Shown here: one piece after another, positions 23,891 through 33,042 of the stretch | Layout of the letters: every line of letters begins with the position of its first letter | Position numbering within the stretch: position 1 is the stretch's first letter | Assembly: GCA_020845455.1 (NCBI GenBank) | Contig: JADLFO010000038.1 | Location: 1 to 34,395, forward strand | DNA: 34,395 nucleotides | Source: Caldilineaceae bacterium | GTDB taxonomy: Bacteria > Chloroflexota > Anaerolineae > Caldilineales > Caldilineaceae | Direction: 5' to 3' | The notes under the pieces: generated by a model | Database searches by the model: none | Told to the model about the DNA's origin: nothing | The model's input: the letters and a program-made list of their open reading frames with translations, nothing else | Translations under genes and position numbers: made by a program

Positions 23891-24652
23891 CTACGGCGCG
23901 GCCGGCGGCGCAAACCCGATCACATAGAGTTCGCCGTCACCGGTAAAGCGAAAGCCGAGCTTTTCGGCCACCCGGATGCTGCCCAGGTTGTCGGGCGAGG
24001 TGGACCAGGCAGGGATGTGGCCGCGCGCCTGGATCTCGCGACACAGGGCGACGCTGCATGCGGCGCTGTAGCCGCGCCCGCGATAGGCGGCTTCCGTCAC
24101 GACGCCGGCCTCCTCATAGGTTTCACCTACCAAAGCGCTGCACGCTACCGAAGCCAATCTCCCATTTATAAATGCGCCCCAGGCATAGCCGCCGGCCGCC
24201 AGCCCTGCCGGGCCATCCCACGTCTCGGCGATCCAGGTCAGATCGGGCGCAAGTTGGGCTACAGCCCCAGCATCGACAGAGGTCAAACGGCGGATCGTCG
24301 CGTTCGCAGCAATGGGGCTTGCCAGGGGTGGGGTGTCCAGCCGAAAGAGGACGCGCGGCCAGCGATAGACCTTGCCATACACCTGTTCCAAGATCGACAC
24401 GAAGGCCGGGTCAGGATCGATAAAACCTTCGATGGGGACCGGTACGTGCGCGAGAAGGGTGGCAGGGTCGCCGCGCAGCGCGTAGTTCGCCCCCGTCCGG
24501 GCGATGACCAGCCGTGGGTCGGGCCAGCGGTCGGCCCACCAAACGCCGTGCCCGGTCTGCTGGACGTGCGGGCCAACCAGCGCCGCGGCGGGGCGCTCCG
24601 GCTGAAACCAACTGCGCAGCGCGGCTCGTTGCGCGGCTTTCAACTGGATCAT
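23891..24652 (-). CDS. GNAT-family N-acetyltransferase
   Basis: 253 residues. The acetyl-CoA site is in the C-terminal half: [18 protein letters not shown] (181-198, motif A with RGRGYS) and [18 protein letters not shown] (219-236, motif B). The N-terminal 115 residues are a separate domain of unknown role, as in two-domain GNAT proteins. Its ATG overlaps the stop of the upstream lipoprotein gene in an ATGA, so it is translationally coupled to it as the last gene of a compact four-gene run. The acceptor is unknown. A sugar, lipid or small molecule linked to the neighbouring glycan genes is possible. Confidence 0.88.
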   Translation of the reverse strand: MIQLKAAQRAALRSWFQPERPAAALVGPHVQQTGHGVWWADRWPDPRLVIARTGANYALRGDPATLLAHVPVPIEGFIDPDPAFVSILEQVYGKVYRWPRVLFRLDTPPLASPIAANATIRRLTSVDAGAVAQLAPDLTWIAETWDGPAGLAAGGYAWGAFINGRLASVACSALVGETYEEAGVVTEAAYRGRGYSAACSVALCREIQARGHIPAWSTSPDNLGSIRVAEKLGFRFTGDGELYVIGFAPPAAP

Positions 24653-25896
24653 GGTGCGCTCTCCTGGGCAAATTCCGTCAAATAGGCCGCCAGCGCATCC
24701 ATCACGGGTGTGGCGTCGCCCGCGGGCGTAAAGAGATCGCCGGTTGGATAGAGCCGGTCGCCGGCGCTGAACCAGACCCAGCGCTGCACCAGACGATAGC
24801 CGTCGGCAGGGTAACCCAACTCCGGATCACGCAGGCTGCGCAAAAGCTCAAAGCTGCCGATCATAAAGCGGCGCACCCGTTCAGGGGTAAAGCCATATTC
24901 GGCGGGCATGAGAATGCCGTATTCGGTGATCCAGAGCGGCTTATCCTGCTGCCCGTGCGCCTGCATCCAGCCGCGCATACGGCGCACCTGAAGTTCGACC
25001 AAAGCCAGGTTGTCATGGTCGTCGATACCCCACGTTTCGCCGCTCTCCGCTTTCATGCCCGGCGGCACGTCCACCCCCCAACCGCCCGCCTTCTCTTGCA
25101 GCACAAAGGCGTGCATGTTCCAGACATCCACCGGCATCTCTACCCCAAACTCGGCCCGATAGACCGCCCGCACGTCGTCAAGATAGGCCAGACGCAGCGG
25201 CGTGATTTGGCTGACGCCGCCGATGGCGACCTGTGCGCTGGGGTCGGCCTGTTTGATGGCCGTGTAGGCGGCGTGGTAGGCGCGCGCATAGGCCGCGGCA
25301 GGCGTGTTGTCCTGCCAGCGGACATCCGGCTCATTGCCGATCAGCCAGGTGCGGCCCGGCAAGAGGCGCGCCGTCGCCGCCAACCAGACAGCGGGCGGCG
25401 CCAGGTCGCCTTCGTCCACACGCACCATGGGCGCAAAGTACATTCCGACCAGGGCGTCGTCGGGGATCACCAGATCGCCGAGCGTTACGACCGGCGTCAG
25501 CGGGGAAGTCTGCGTCAAGGCCTCCGGAGGACTCAACCAAGTGGTTGTGGTGTAGCCTACCGACCAATTGAGATACCAGCCGGGACGATCCGCCGGCCAA
25601 GGATATTCCAACGGGCTGCGGCCATCCGGCACACCCACGCCGATCCGCCAGCGCAGGCTGCCGGGCGCGGCCGGCGGGGGGGGCGGCGCAGGCGTGGGCC
25701 GCGCCTGGGTGGGTAGGCCGCGAACCGGCGGCGCAGGGTCAAGTGAGCGCACCGGGTTGTACACCGGCGGCGTGGGAACCAACGGCCCCTGGTAGGGGGT
25801 CTGCAGGGGGCTGACGGGCCGGAGTGGCGCGATGCACCCGGCGTTCAGGAGGCAGCCGAGCAGTCCGCGCAACAGCCAGGCCAGAGGCCGGGTCAT
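24649..25896 (-). CDS. Glycosidase-like lipoprotein (clan GH-A TIM barrel) with Pro-rich linker
   Basis: 415 residues from ATG 25896, which overlaps the preceding stop in an ATGA. The N-terminus is hydrophobic with Cys at 14 (GLLGC) and 21 (LNAGC), either of which could be lipidated, so the protein is probably exported and anchored. Residues 30-80 are Pro-rich (P-T-P-A-P-P-P-P-P). The body looks like a GH-A glycosidase: Glu189 in LIGNEPD as acid/base and Glu325 in LWITEYGI as nucleophile, 136 residues apart, as expected for the clan. I cannot name the family; GH39-, GH5- or GH53-like distant members are options. It is cytologically outside while its neighbours are membrane glycosyltransferases, so it could trim a surface or lipid glycan. 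Confidence 0.72.
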   Translation of the reverse strand: MTRPLAWLLRGLLGCLLNAGCIAPLRPVSPLQTPYQGPLVPTPPVYNPVRSLDPAPPVRGLPTQARPTPAPPPPPAAPGSLRWRIGVGVPDGRSPLEYPWPADRPGWYLNWSVGYTTTTWLSPPEALTQTSPLTPVVTLGDLVIPDDALVGMYFAPMVRVDEGDLAPPAVWLAATARLLPGRTWLIGNEPDVRWQDNTPAAAYARAYHAAYTAIKQADPSAQVAIGGVSQITPLRLAYLDDVRAVYRAEFGVEMPVDVWNMHAFVLQEKAGGWGVDVPPGMKAESGETWGIDDHDNLALVELQVRRMRGWMQAHGQQDKPLWITEYGILMPAEYGFTPERVRRFMIGSFELLRSLRDPELGYPADGYRLVQRWVWFSAGDRLYPTGDLFTPAGDATPVMDALAAYLTEFAQESAP

Positions 25897-26423
25897 GGCG
25901 CGAGCGCGCCGCCCGGGACGGCGATCAGCGTGCGCGCCTCGGTCATGCCGGTCTGGCAGCGCTGCAGCAGCGCCGCTACCACACGCACCCCATCGCGGTC
26001 TTGTTCGTCGAGCGCCCACGCCAGCACGCGCATGGCCGCGCTACAGTCGCCCGCGCCGCGCGCCAGTTGCGTGTGAAAGCTTGCCCAGTCGCCGGGCGGC
26101 TGCAGACGCACCAGCGTTTCATAGGCGGCTTCCACCCCGACCATAGCGGCATGCACGTCGCCGGTCCAGGCGGTATCGGCCAGGTTGGGTGTGCCGATCA
26201 GCCGCCCGACTGCGCCCAGGGCTTGGGCCAGATCGGTCTGCGCCTGTGCGGCCGCCTCAGCGTAATCTGCGCCGGATGCAGGCGGCGTGGATGTGAAGGT
26301 CGGCACAGGCAGCCGGTCGGGCGCTTCTGACGCGGCGGGGGTGCGCGTGATGAAGGTGGAGGTGAGCACCAGCCCGGCGATCATGCCGGCCATGAGCAGG
26401 GCGACGCCTGTACGTTTATGCAT
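25893..26423 (-). CDS. Small secreted or membrane-anchored protein of unknown function
   Basis: 176 residues. An N-terminal hydrophobic segment (7-24) follows M-H-K-R and could be an uncleaved anchor or signal. A Thr/Pro/Ala-rich linker (28-50) leads into a predicted all-alpha domain (53-168), with [10 protein letters not shown] and related Ala-rich helices. Cys127 and Cys156 could form a disulfide outside the cell. No family is recognised. It lies 12 nt after the MGDG-synthase-type glycosyltransferase gene and overlaps the next gene in ATGA, so it belongs to that transcription unit. Confidence 0.75.
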   Translation of the reverse strand: MHKRTGVALLMAGMIAGLVLTSTFITRTPAASEAPDRLPVPTFTSTPPASGADYAEAAAQAQTDLAQALGAVGRLIGTPNLADTAWTGDVHAAMVGVEAAYETLVRLQPPGDWASFHTQLARGAGDCSAAMRVLAWALDEQDRDGVRVVAALLQRCQTGMTEARTLIAVPGGALAP

Positions 26424-26435
26424 GATGCAATGACT

Positions 26436-27608
26436 CTAGCCGGGGTGATTCGGGCGGGTAACAGCGGGCGGCCCCTGCAACAGCCCGGCCAATTCGGCGA
26501 CAATTTGCTCCGTCGAATGGGGGTTGCCCAAGCGCCGGGCGTTGGCGGCCATGGCCGCCAGTTCATCCTTGCCCGCGCCAAACCAATAGGCAACGCGCTG
26601 GGCAATGGCGCGCGGGTCTTCGCTGTAGACGCCCACGCGGTTGTCCACGACATAGGGGACGTTGCCTTCTTCCTGGCCGGGGATATAGCCGCTCAACAGG
26701 ATCGGCAGCCCGCGGATCAACGCTTCGGCGATCGTGCCCGGCCCGGCCTTGGTGATGATGCAGTTGCACGCTGCCATCCAGTCGGACATATTCGAGACAA
26801 AGCCGCGCAGATGGACCGGCACAGACCACGTCTCGCGCTGCAAGGCGGCCAGCAGACGCCGGTTACGCCCACAGATCACGACGACCTGACCGGTGGGTTT
26901 GCCGCCGGCAGCCAGGGCCGCGGCCACGGCGGGCGCGATCTCGCCTACACGCCCGATCCCCTCGCCGCCCCCCACCAACAACACGGCGGGCAGATCGGGG
27001 TCCATGCCCAGTTCGGCCCGCAGTTCGGCCATGGGGCGTGCGGGCACGGCAAAGGCCGGTCGCACCGGCAGCCCAAAGAGCCGCATCTGCTCGGGGCGCA
27101 TGCCCGCGGCCAGCGCGGCCCGGTAGGTTGTCTCGCTGGCGACAAAACAACGCACCGCTGCCGGGTGATACCAGAGCGGATGGGCAGAGGCCAAGTCGGT
27201 CACCACAATGGCATAGGGGATGTGGGCGCGCAGCCGGCGCAGCGCCAGCAAGGTCGGCTCCTGCACCAAGGGGTGGACGGAGACGATCAGGTCCGGCTGG
27301 TGGCGGACGATGGCCGCGCTGACGCGGGCGGCGGCAGCGCGCGCTACCGAGTTCATAATGCGCCGTGCCATGCGCGGCCGTTTGCCGGTGCGCCAGATCG
27401 TGCCCCACAGCCAAGGGGTGCGGTTGGCGACCCAGCCGTAGCTCTTGGGCACCTCGCGCAGCGGCCAGGGAAAGTTATCCATCAGCAGGTCGATGATGGT
27501 CACCTGAAAGGCCGCGCCATAGCTCTGGTGAAAGACAGCCTGGAGCGCCTCGGCGCTGGCGAGATGGCCGCCGCCGGTCTTGCTCATCAAAATGAGGATA
27601 CGTTTCAT
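26436..27608 (-). CDS. MGDG-synthase / processive diacylglycerol glycosyltransferase family (GT28)
   Basis: 390 residues, GT-B fold, peripheral to the inner face of the membrane. The N-terminal domain starts I-L-I-L-M-S-K-T-G-G-G-H-L-A-S-A-E-A-L (4-22), the signature of monogalactosyldiacylglycerol synthases and UgtP, which bind lipid there. The C-terminal GT28 domain has G-G-G-E-G (213-217), I-T-K-A-G-P-G-T-I-A-E-A (285-296, nucleotide-sugar binding) and G-Y-I-P-G-Q-E-E-G-N (307-316). It should add a hexose from a UDP-sugar to diacylglycerol or a related lipid. It is followed within 12 nt by the small secreted protein gene, then the glycosidase-like and GNAT genes. No photosynthesis genes are in view, so glycolipid for a heterotroph's membrane is likely. 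Confidence 0.9.
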   Translation of the reverse strand: MKRILILMSKTGGGHLASAEALQAVFHQSYGAAFQVTIIDLLMDNFPWPLREVPKSYGWVANRTPWLWGTIWRTGKRPRMARRIMNSVARAAAARVSAAIVRHQPDLIVSVHPLVQEPTLLALRRLRAHIPYAIVVTDLASAHPLWYHPAAVRCFVASETTYRAALAAGMRPEQMRLFGLPVRPAFAVPARPMAELRAELGMDPDLPAVLLVGGGEGIGRVGEIAPAVAAALAAGGKPTGQVVVICGRNRRLLAALQRETWSVPVHLRGFVSNMSDWMAACNCIITKAGPGTIAEALIRGLPILLSGYIPGQEEGNVPYVVDNRVGVYSEDPRAIAQRVAYWFGAGKDELAAMAANARRLGNPHSTEQIVAELAGLLQGPPAVTRPNHPG

Positions 27609-27757
27609 GAGAAAGCGCTAGACGCCAAAGGACGCGATGAAGAAAAACTAGATGAGAGAAAACTAGGCGAAAAAAAGCCGGGCGGGAAAACGCACGGGGC
27701 AGAGCCGGCGACTGCGCGGCGGCGCCGGCGAGGGTCGTCTATCCCATCGAGGGCCAC
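27609..27757. other. Gap with repeat-like A-rich and GC-rich segments, possible - strand terminator
   Basis: Two near-direct copies of GAAAAACTAG / GAGAAAACTAG lie at about 27652-27666. GCCAAAGGACGC at 27623-27634 recalls the post-stop repeat. An A7 run at 27670-27676 reads as T7 on the - strand, behind GC-rich sequence able to pair weakly (GCCGG...CCGGC). It could end transcription of the sugar transferase gene. No gene is visible. Confidence 0.35.
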
Positions 27758-29296
27758 CTAATAGGCCCCGCGGCCGCGCAGCACAGCCGGAACCGAACGG
27801 AGCAGGATGCTCAAATCCATCGCCAAATTCCAGTTTTCCACATAATAGGTGTCGAGCAGCACCATCTCGTCGAAGGTCAGGTCGCTGCGCCCGCTGACCT
27901 GCCACAGCCCAGTGATGCCGGGGCTGACCAGCAGCCGCCGCCGGTGCCATTCTTGATACTGTTCCACCTCTTGCGGCAGATTGGGCCGCGGCCCTACCAG
28001 GCTCATCTCACCGCGCATCACATTGAGCACTTGCGGCAGCTCGTCAAGGCTGAAACGCCGGATCATCCGGCCCACGCGCGTGCGCCGCGGGTCGTCGCGC
28101 ATCTTAAAGAGCGGCCCACTGGCTTCGTTCATCTCCCCCAGCGTGTGGCGCAGTTCGTCGGCATCCTCGACCATGGAACGAAACTTGAAACAGCGAAAAG
28201 GGACGCCGTTCTTGCCGATGCGCGTCTGCGAATAGAGGATCGGCCCGCGTGAGTCCAGCTTGATCGCGGCCACGATCAACAGCCACAACGGCATGGAGAC
28301 CAGCGCCAGCAGCGTGCCCAAGACGAGGTCCGAGGCGCGCTTGATCAGCAAGTTCCAACCTTGGATCGAAAGCTCGCGCGTGCTGATCAACGGGATGCCG
28401 TTGAGCTGCTCGACATAGACTTGGTTCTTGGTCGCCTGGAAGATGTCGGGCACTACCTGAGCGCGCACACGGCTGGTCTCGCACGTTCGTAGCAGCCGCT
28501 GGATCATGCGGTGGCTCTGCCAGGGCAGACAGATGACCACCGTATCCACCTGCTCGCTCTCCAGGACTTGGCTCAAATTCTCGACCGGGCCAAGCGCCCG
28601 ATAGGGACCGATGTCGGTGAAGCCCTTGGCAGGGTTGTCGTCCAAGAAGCCGATCATCCGGTAGCCAAAGTCGGGGCGGGCAGCAACGTTGCGCAGAACC
28701 ATACGCCCCACATCGCCCGCGCCCACCAACAACATGCGTTTGACGCCCACGCCATAGCGCCGCAGATGGCTGAAGGCGAGCTGGATCGCAAAACGGCTAA
28801 AGCCCAACAGCAGCGTAACCAGCACCGCGGTATAGAAGAAGATCAGGCGGCTGTAGAGCAAAGGGCGAAAAAAGAGGCTGGCGATGATCAAGACCATGAC
28901 CCCGGCAGTGGTGGCCGTAGCAATGGTGTAGGTCTCTTCGATCAACGAGCGCCCGCGGCGATAGGGATAGACGCCGGAGAAACGAAACGAGATGGGCAGA
29001 ATGATCAACATCGCCAAGGCGAAGGGGACATAGGCCCAGATGTCGACCTGAAAGACCGGGTCCACGGCGCGGAACCACTGGAGTTCATAGCGCAGCACAT
29101 AGGCGGCCAGAAACGCCACCAGGATCAGCAGCATGTCGCCGCCGACCAGCCAATATTTCCAGTGGCTGCTGTCCACGCGGCGCGCCCATGCGGCCAGGGG
29201 GCTAAGCGGTTCGAGCTGTGTGCTGCTCCGCTTGGGAACGGAGGCGTCGGGGAAGTTGAGTTCGTTGGCAGTTGCCATGAAGCGACTAAAATCCAT
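27758..29296 (-). CDS. Polyprenyl-phosphate sugar phosphotransferase (exopolysaccharide initiating enzyme, WbaP/CpsE type)
   Basis: 512 residues, inner membrane. Four N-terminal membrane helices (about 47-68, 86-108, 122-142, 150-172) precede a Rossmann-like CoA-binding_3 domain with V-G-A-G-D-V-G (191-197) and F-L-D-D (217-220). A fifth membrane segment (323-345) starts the catalytic bacterial sugar transferase domain: K-R-A-S-D (319-323), K-F-R-S-M (371-375), D-E-L-P-Q-V-L-N-V-M-R-G-E-M-S-L-V-G-P-R-P (418-438) and P-G-I-T-G-L-W-Q-V-S-G-R (459-470). It moves a hexose-1-phosphate from a UDP-sugar to undecaprenyl phosphate, the first step of capsule, EPS or O-antigen synthesis. The start at 29296 has no strong ribosome site; Met7 is an alternative. 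Confidence 0.95.
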   Translation of the reverse strand: MDFSRFMATANELNFPDASVPKRSSTQLEPLSPLAAWARRVDSSHWKYWLVGGDMLLILVAFLAAYVLRYELQWFRAVDPVFQVDIWAYVPFALAMLIILPISFRFSGVYPYRRGRSLIEETYTIATATTAGVMVLIIASLFFRPLLYSRLIFFYTAVLVTLLLGFSRFAIQLAFSHLRRYGVGVKRMLLVGAGDVGRMVLRNVAARPDFGYRMIGFLDDNPAKGFTDIGPYRALGPVENLSQVLESEQVDTVVICLPWQSHRMIQRLLRTCETSRVRAQVVPDIFQATKNQVYVEQLNGIPLISTRELSIQGWNLLIKRASDLVLGTLLALVSMPLWLLIVAAIKLDSRGPILYSQTRIGKNGVPFRCFKFRSMVEDADELRHTLGEMNEASGPLFKMRDDPRRTRVGRMIRRFSLDELPQVLNVMRGEMSLVGPRPNLPQEVEQYQEWHRRRLLVSPGITGLWQVSGRSDLTFDEMVLLDTYYVENWNLAMDLSILLRSVPAVLRGRGAY

Positions 29297-29442
29297 TGAC
29301 TGAGCGAGACGCGCCGTCCTCGGCGATCCAGGCTGTGCGCCCTAGTCTACCATACCTTGATATAAAACGCCCTACGCTTGATCGACGGGGAGACGCCCTC
29401 TCGAGGTGCGCAGAACGCATCCAAGGCGCGGAACATTTGCCC

Positions 29443-29484
29443 CCGCCCCACTGCCTACCCGCCCCACTGCCTACTGCCTACTGC
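29443..29484. repeat. Short tandem repeats over the 3' end of a glycosyltransferase gene
   Basis: CCGCCCCACTGCCTAC is duplicated in tandem (29443-29458 and 29459-29474) and followed by further TGCCTAC heptamers to 29484. On the coding strand this reads GGCAGTAGGCAGT-type heptamers, like cyanobacterial STRR arrays. It encodes the last residues of the gene and supplies its stop codon. Confidence 0.65.
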
Positions 29485-30603
29485 CCTCTCATACACCGCC
29501 AGCGTCTGTTCGGCGGCGGCGCGCCAGGTAAAGCAGCGGGCGCGGTCTAGCCCGGCCTGGCGCAGCGCGGCACGTAGGGCAGGCTGGCCTGCCAGGAGCG
29601 TCAACGCCGCGGCCCAGGCCTCCACATCATCCGGCGGCGCTTGCAGCGCGGCGCGGCCCGCCACCTCGCGCACGCCCGGCGCGGCGCTGCACACCACCGG
29701 CGTGCCGCAGGCCATCGCCTCCAGCACCGGCAGCCCAAAGCCCTCAAACCGGCTGGGATAGGCAAACCCTTCGGCGGCGCGATACCAGTCGGGCAGTTCA
29801 GCATCGGGCACAAACCCAGGGAGGTGAACGACATCGTGCAGCCCCAACGCCGCGACGCGGTCAAAGATCGCAGCGTCGCCCCAGCCGCGGCCCCCGGCCA
29901 GCACCAAATGGAGCGCGGCATCCTCGCCGCTCTGCCGGCTGCGCGCAAAGGCGTCGAGCAGCAGCGGCAGATTCTTGCGCGGCTCCAGCGTGCCCAGATA
30001 GAGCCAATAGCGGGCGGGCAGCCCCTTGGTCTGGCGAAAGGCGGCGACATGTGCTGCATCCGCGGGCGCAAAGCGCGCGTCGACGCCGTTGGGGATCGTG
30101 TGCAGCCGCGCCGCCTCCACCCCCAAAAAGTGAGCCAGGTCGGCGGCAGTCTGCGGCCCCACCGCGATCACCTGGGCGGCGCGGCCCACGCTCCACCGGC
30201 ACAGCGCCGCCAGATAGGCGCGCTTCAGCGGCGGGAAGTGGTCGGGCAGACGCAAAAAGCTGAGGTCGTGGACGGTGACTACGCCGGGTGTGGCGGTCGC
30301 CAGCGGCAGCACGTTGACCAACCCATGCACCACATCGGCCCCCGCCAGGGCGCACGGCAGCGCGGTTTGCTCCCAGAGGATGCGCGCCGCGGGACGTTCG
30401 AGCCACGCCGGCCCCGCGCGCAGCGTGACGCCCGGCGCGGCGAAGTCGCGCGTGTGGACAAAGGCGGTAAAACGGTGATCGGTTGCGCCGCTCTGCGCCA
30501 GTTCGCCCAGCGCGGCCAGCAGATGGCGGCTATAATTGCTGACCCCTGCCCCGCGATAGGTAGACTCGGTGCTGAGCAGTTGGGCATTGAGGGCGATATG
30601 CAT
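29455..30603 (-). CDS. GT4-family glycosyltransferase
   Basis: 382 residues, cytoplasmic GT-B retaining glycosyltransferase. N-terminal domain: G-A-G-V-S-N-Y-S-R-H-L-L (18-29) acceptor side, V-H-D-L-S-F (111-116). C-terminal donor domain: N-G-V-D (172-175), L-G-T-L-E-P-R-K-N (203-211) and S-R-F-E-G-F-G-L-P-V-L-E-A-M-A-C-G (284-300), with the E-x7-E pair Glu287/Glu295. It resembles mannosyl- or rhamnosyl-transferases of EPS clusters. The last residues (about 374-382, G-S-R-Q-W-G-G) come from a tandem repeat and are probably not conserved. It begins 4 nt after the next GT4 gene upstream, with which it forms an operon. Confidence 0.92.
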   Translation of the reverse strand: MHIALNAQLLSTESTYRGAGVSNYSRHLLAALGELAQSGATDHRFTAFVHTRDFAAPGVTLRAGPAWLERPAARILWEQTALPCALAGADVVHGLVNVLPLATATPGVVTVHDLSFLRLPDHFPPLKRAYLAALCRWSVGRAAQVIAVGPQTAADLAHFLGVEAARLHTIPNGVDARFAPADAAHVAAFRQTKGLPARYWLYLGTLEPRKNLPLLLDAFARSRQSGEDAALHLVLAGGRGWGDAAIFDRVAALGLHDVVHLPGFVPDAELPDWYRAAEGFAYPSRFEGFGLPVLEAMACGTPVVCSAAPGVREVAGRAALQAPPDDVEAWAAALTLLAGQPALRAALRQAGLDRARCFTWRAAAEQTLAVYERAVGSRQWGG

Positions 30604-30607
30604 GGCG

Positions 30608-31711
30608 CTAGGCGGCCAAGATCGCGCGGTAGATCGCCACAGTGGATGCGGCGATGGAATCCATGGTGAACTGGGCCAAGACGCGTTCGCGCCCGCGCGC
30701 GGCCAATGCGGCGCGCCGCGCCGGCTCGTCCATCAGACGCTGCAGTTGGGCGCACAGCGCGTCGACATCGGCTTCGGGAAAGAGCAGCCCGGCATCGCCG
30801 ATCACGCGCGCGATCTCGCCCGTGGTGCTGCCGATGACCGCCACCTCGCAGGCCATGGCCTCGATCAACACACGGCCAAACTGCTCTTTCCAGTTGGGGC
30901 GCGTGCGGCTGGGCAAAACCAGCACGTCGAGCGAGTGGTAGTAGGCGGGCATGGCGTGCGAGGGCAGCCGCGGTTCCAGCCGCATACGCTCGCCAATATC
31001 TAGTTGGCGCGCCAGCGTCTGCAGGGCGGCACGCTCGCTGCCGTCACCCACGATATGCAACTGCCATGCGCCCTGCAGCCCGGCACAGGCGCGCAGCAGC
31101 AGGTCTACGCCCTTTTCGGGCAGCAGACCGCCCGCATAGCCGATCCGCAGCGGGGCAGCCGGGTTGCGCGCCTGAGCAGGGGCGTGAAAGAGCAGCGGAT
31201 CCACGCCAAACTGGGGAAACACGGCCAGCGGCCCGCCATAGCCCTTGCGCCGCAGCACATCGGCGGCTTCCTGATTGCCTGCCAACGCATAGGCAGCAGC
31301 GCGGTAATTGGCCTGTTCAAACCAGGCAAAGGGCGGCGGATAGCCTCGGTTGAGGTTTTGCCAGGTGAAAAAGAGTGCGGGGATATCCAAACGCTGGGCT
31401 GCGACCAGCCCCAGGTAGGTTGCCAGGTTATACGGTTCCTCGTCCATGTGCAGCAGGTCGGGGCGCAGCCGGGCCAGTTCATACCCCAAAGTGGGGTAGT
31501 GGTGCAGGTGAAAATTGCCGTTAAACCGGATCGGCAGTGTGCCAAAGCTGTAGCCCGCGGTGTAGTCCGGCGAGGCAGCCTGTGCGCCGCGGCGGTCGCG
31601 CCAGACAGGCGGAACCAACACCGTCAACTCCACACCAGAGGCGGCAATCGCCTCGGCCTTGCGCTGATAGGCCCCTGCGACCAGGGCTTTGCTGACCATC
31701 ACGACATGCAT
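30608..31711 (-). CDS. GT4-family glycosyltransferase
   Basis: 367 residues, GT-B fold. The acceptor domain starts M-H-V-V-M-V-S-K-A-L and keeps the Y-Q-R-K helix. The donor domain has G-Y-A-G-G-L-L-P-E-K-G (191-201), V-G-D-G-S-E (221-226), P-S-R-T-R-P-N-W-K-E-Q-F-G-R-V-L-I-E-A (267-285) with the E-x7-E pair Glu276/Glu284, and a typical C-terminal helix. It is the first gene of the - strand glycan cluster. The gap to the divergent L,D-transpeptidase gene (218 nt) should hold its promoter, but I found no good hexamer pair. GGAG lies 12 nt before the ATG, so translation initiation may be modest. The donor sugar is unknown. Confidence 0.92.
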   Translation of the reverse strand: MHVVMVSKALVAGAYQRKAEAIAASGVELTVLVPPVWRDRRGAQAASPDYTAGYSFGTLPIRFNGNFHLHHYPTLGYELARLRPDLLHMDEEPYNLATYLGLVAAQRLDIPALFFTWQNLNRGYPPPFAWFEQANYRAAAYALAGNQEAADVLRRKGYGGPLAVFPQFGVDPLLFHAPAQARNPAAPLRIGYAGGLLPEKGVDLLLRACAGLQGAWQLHIVGDGSERAALQTLARQLDIGERMRLEPRLPSHAMPAYYHSLDVLVLPSRTRPNWKEQFGRVLIEAMACEVAVIGSTTGEIARVIGDAGLLFPEADVDALCAQLQRLMDEPARRAALAARGRERVLAQFTMDSIAASTVAIYRAILAA

Positions 31712-31897
31712 AGGGCCATTCTACTCCAGGCAGAGGCCGGAACCGAAAGCGATGGCGCGCCGGATCGGCCCGTCCGGGTCTGAGCGCGGGGTAATGGCCG
31801 ATGGTTTTGGCGTATCGTTCGGGCCGTCTCCACGTCATACAAGATAGTCCTATACGCTAGGAACGGTTTCACGCGCGGGCGTGTCCGGCGCACCGTG

Positions 31898-31917
31898 CGA
31901 TACGCACTCGATACGCA
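31898..31917. repeat. Two CGATACGCA repeats spaced by one helical turn
   Basis: CGATACGCA at 31898-31906 and 31909-31917 (11-bp period), with an inverted GCGTATCG at 31810-31817. They lie in the spacer between the GT4 gene and the L,D-transpeptidase gene, the second copy touching the ribosome site AGGAGAAG. They are possibly binding sites for an unknown regulator. Confidence 0.35.
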
Positions 31918-31929
31918 GGAGAAGATTGG

Positions 31930-33033
31930 ATGATGCAGGGTGGATGGGTCCACGGGCTGCGCGGGCCATTGTATGCGCGCCCCGCAGGGTGGCAGCAGAT
32001 CGTCCGGCGCGCCATGGCCGGACTCTTGGGGACGGCGCTGGCGTTGAGCGGCGCAGTTTGGGGCGTGGGCGGTGCGCTCTCCGTGGCCCGCGCCGAAACG
32101 GTGCATGTCATTCGCGCCGGGGAAAGCCTCGCCGGGATCGCAAATCAATATGAGGTCGAGGCTGCGGCGCTGGCGGCCTATAACCAGATCGACGACCCGA
32201 ATCTGATCGTCATCGGCCAGCAGTTGGCCATCCCCCCGCAGAGCGCGTCGCCGGCCAACGCCGTCCCGTCCGCCGACCGGCCCTTGCCCGGCGCCGGCGG
32301 CTATCACACCGTCGCCGCCGGCGATTCGCTGACCCGGCTGGCCGCGGCCTATGACATTGCGCTGGACGATCTGCTGCGGCTCAACGGGCTGGCCGACGCC
32401 AACACCATCTGGATCGGCCAGCGGCTGCGGCTGACGGCGCGCGTCGCGCCCGCGGCCGCGCCGCAACGGGCCGAGCCGGGGCTGGCCGACGCCATCTATG
32501 TGGTGCAGCCGGGCGATACGCTGGCGCTAATCGCCAAAGCGCAGGGGAGCACGGTGGAACAGTTGATGCGCATCAACGGCCTGCCCAACAGCGGTTTTGT
32601 CTATGCAGGCCAGCGGCTGCGCGTCCAGACGCCGCCTGCACCGCGCAACGCCTTTGGGGTGGCGGGCGCGCCTGCCGATGGCCGCCGCTGGATCGAGATC
32701 GACTTGAGCGACCAGACACTGACCGCCTGGCAAGGCGATGTGCCCGTGCTGGAGACTAAGGTCAGCACTGGCAAGGCCTCCACCCCCACGGTGACCGGCG
32801 ACTTTCAGATCTATACCAAATATGACAGCCAGCACATGACCGGCGACGACTATGACCTGCCGGGCGTGCCCTGGGTCATGTATTTCTACCGGGATTTTGC
32901 CATCCACGGGGCCTATTGGCACGCCAATTTCGGCTATGCCACCAGCCATGGCTGCGTCAACATGCGCATCCCTGAGGCCGAGGCGCTCTACCAGTGGGCG
33001 GCGGAAGGCACCGAGGTCGTGGTTAAAGATTAG
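31930..33033 (+). CDS. L,D-transpeptidase with three LysM domains
   Basis: 367 residues, exported and peptidoglycan-associated. A long N-region (to about 28, with R-R at 26-27) and hydrophobic core lead to an A-R-A cleavage site at about 55. LysM1 is at 57-101 ([10 protein letters not shown]), LysM2 at 125-168 ([10 protein letters not shown]) and LysM3 at 189-232 (Y-V-V-Q-P-G-D-T-L), each ending G-Q-x-L. The YkuD catalytic domain (252-366) has His326 in A-I-H-G-A-Y-W and the S-H-G-C-V-N-M motif with Cys342. It makes 3-3 cross-links or attaches proteins to peptidoglycan. The start is ATG 31930 or 31933, behind AGGAGAAG. It is monocistronic, facing a GNAT gene across a post-stop repeat. Confidence 0.95.
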   Translation: MMQGGWVHGLRGPLYARPAGWQQIVRRAMAGLLGTALALSGAVWGVGGALSVARAETVHVIRAGESLAGIANQYEVEAAALAAYNQIDDPNLIVIGQQLAIPPQSASPANAVPSADRPLPGAGGYHTVAAGDSLTRLAAAYDIALDDLLRLNGLADANTIWIGQRLRLTARVAPAAAPQRAEPGLADAIYVVQPGDTLALIAKAQGSTVEQLMRINGLPNSGFVYAGQRLRVQTPPAPRNAFGVAGAPADGRRWIEIDLSDQTLTAWQGDVPVLETKVSTGKASTPTVTGDFQIYTKYDSQHMTGDDYDLPGVPWVMYFYRDFAIHGAYWHANFGYATSHGCVNMRIPEAEALYQWAAEGTEVVVKD

Positions 33034-33042
33034 CAGGAAATA

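Noticed and set aside
29448..29490. CRISPR array
   Set aside because: The repeats are 7-16 bp, directly abutting, with no spacers.
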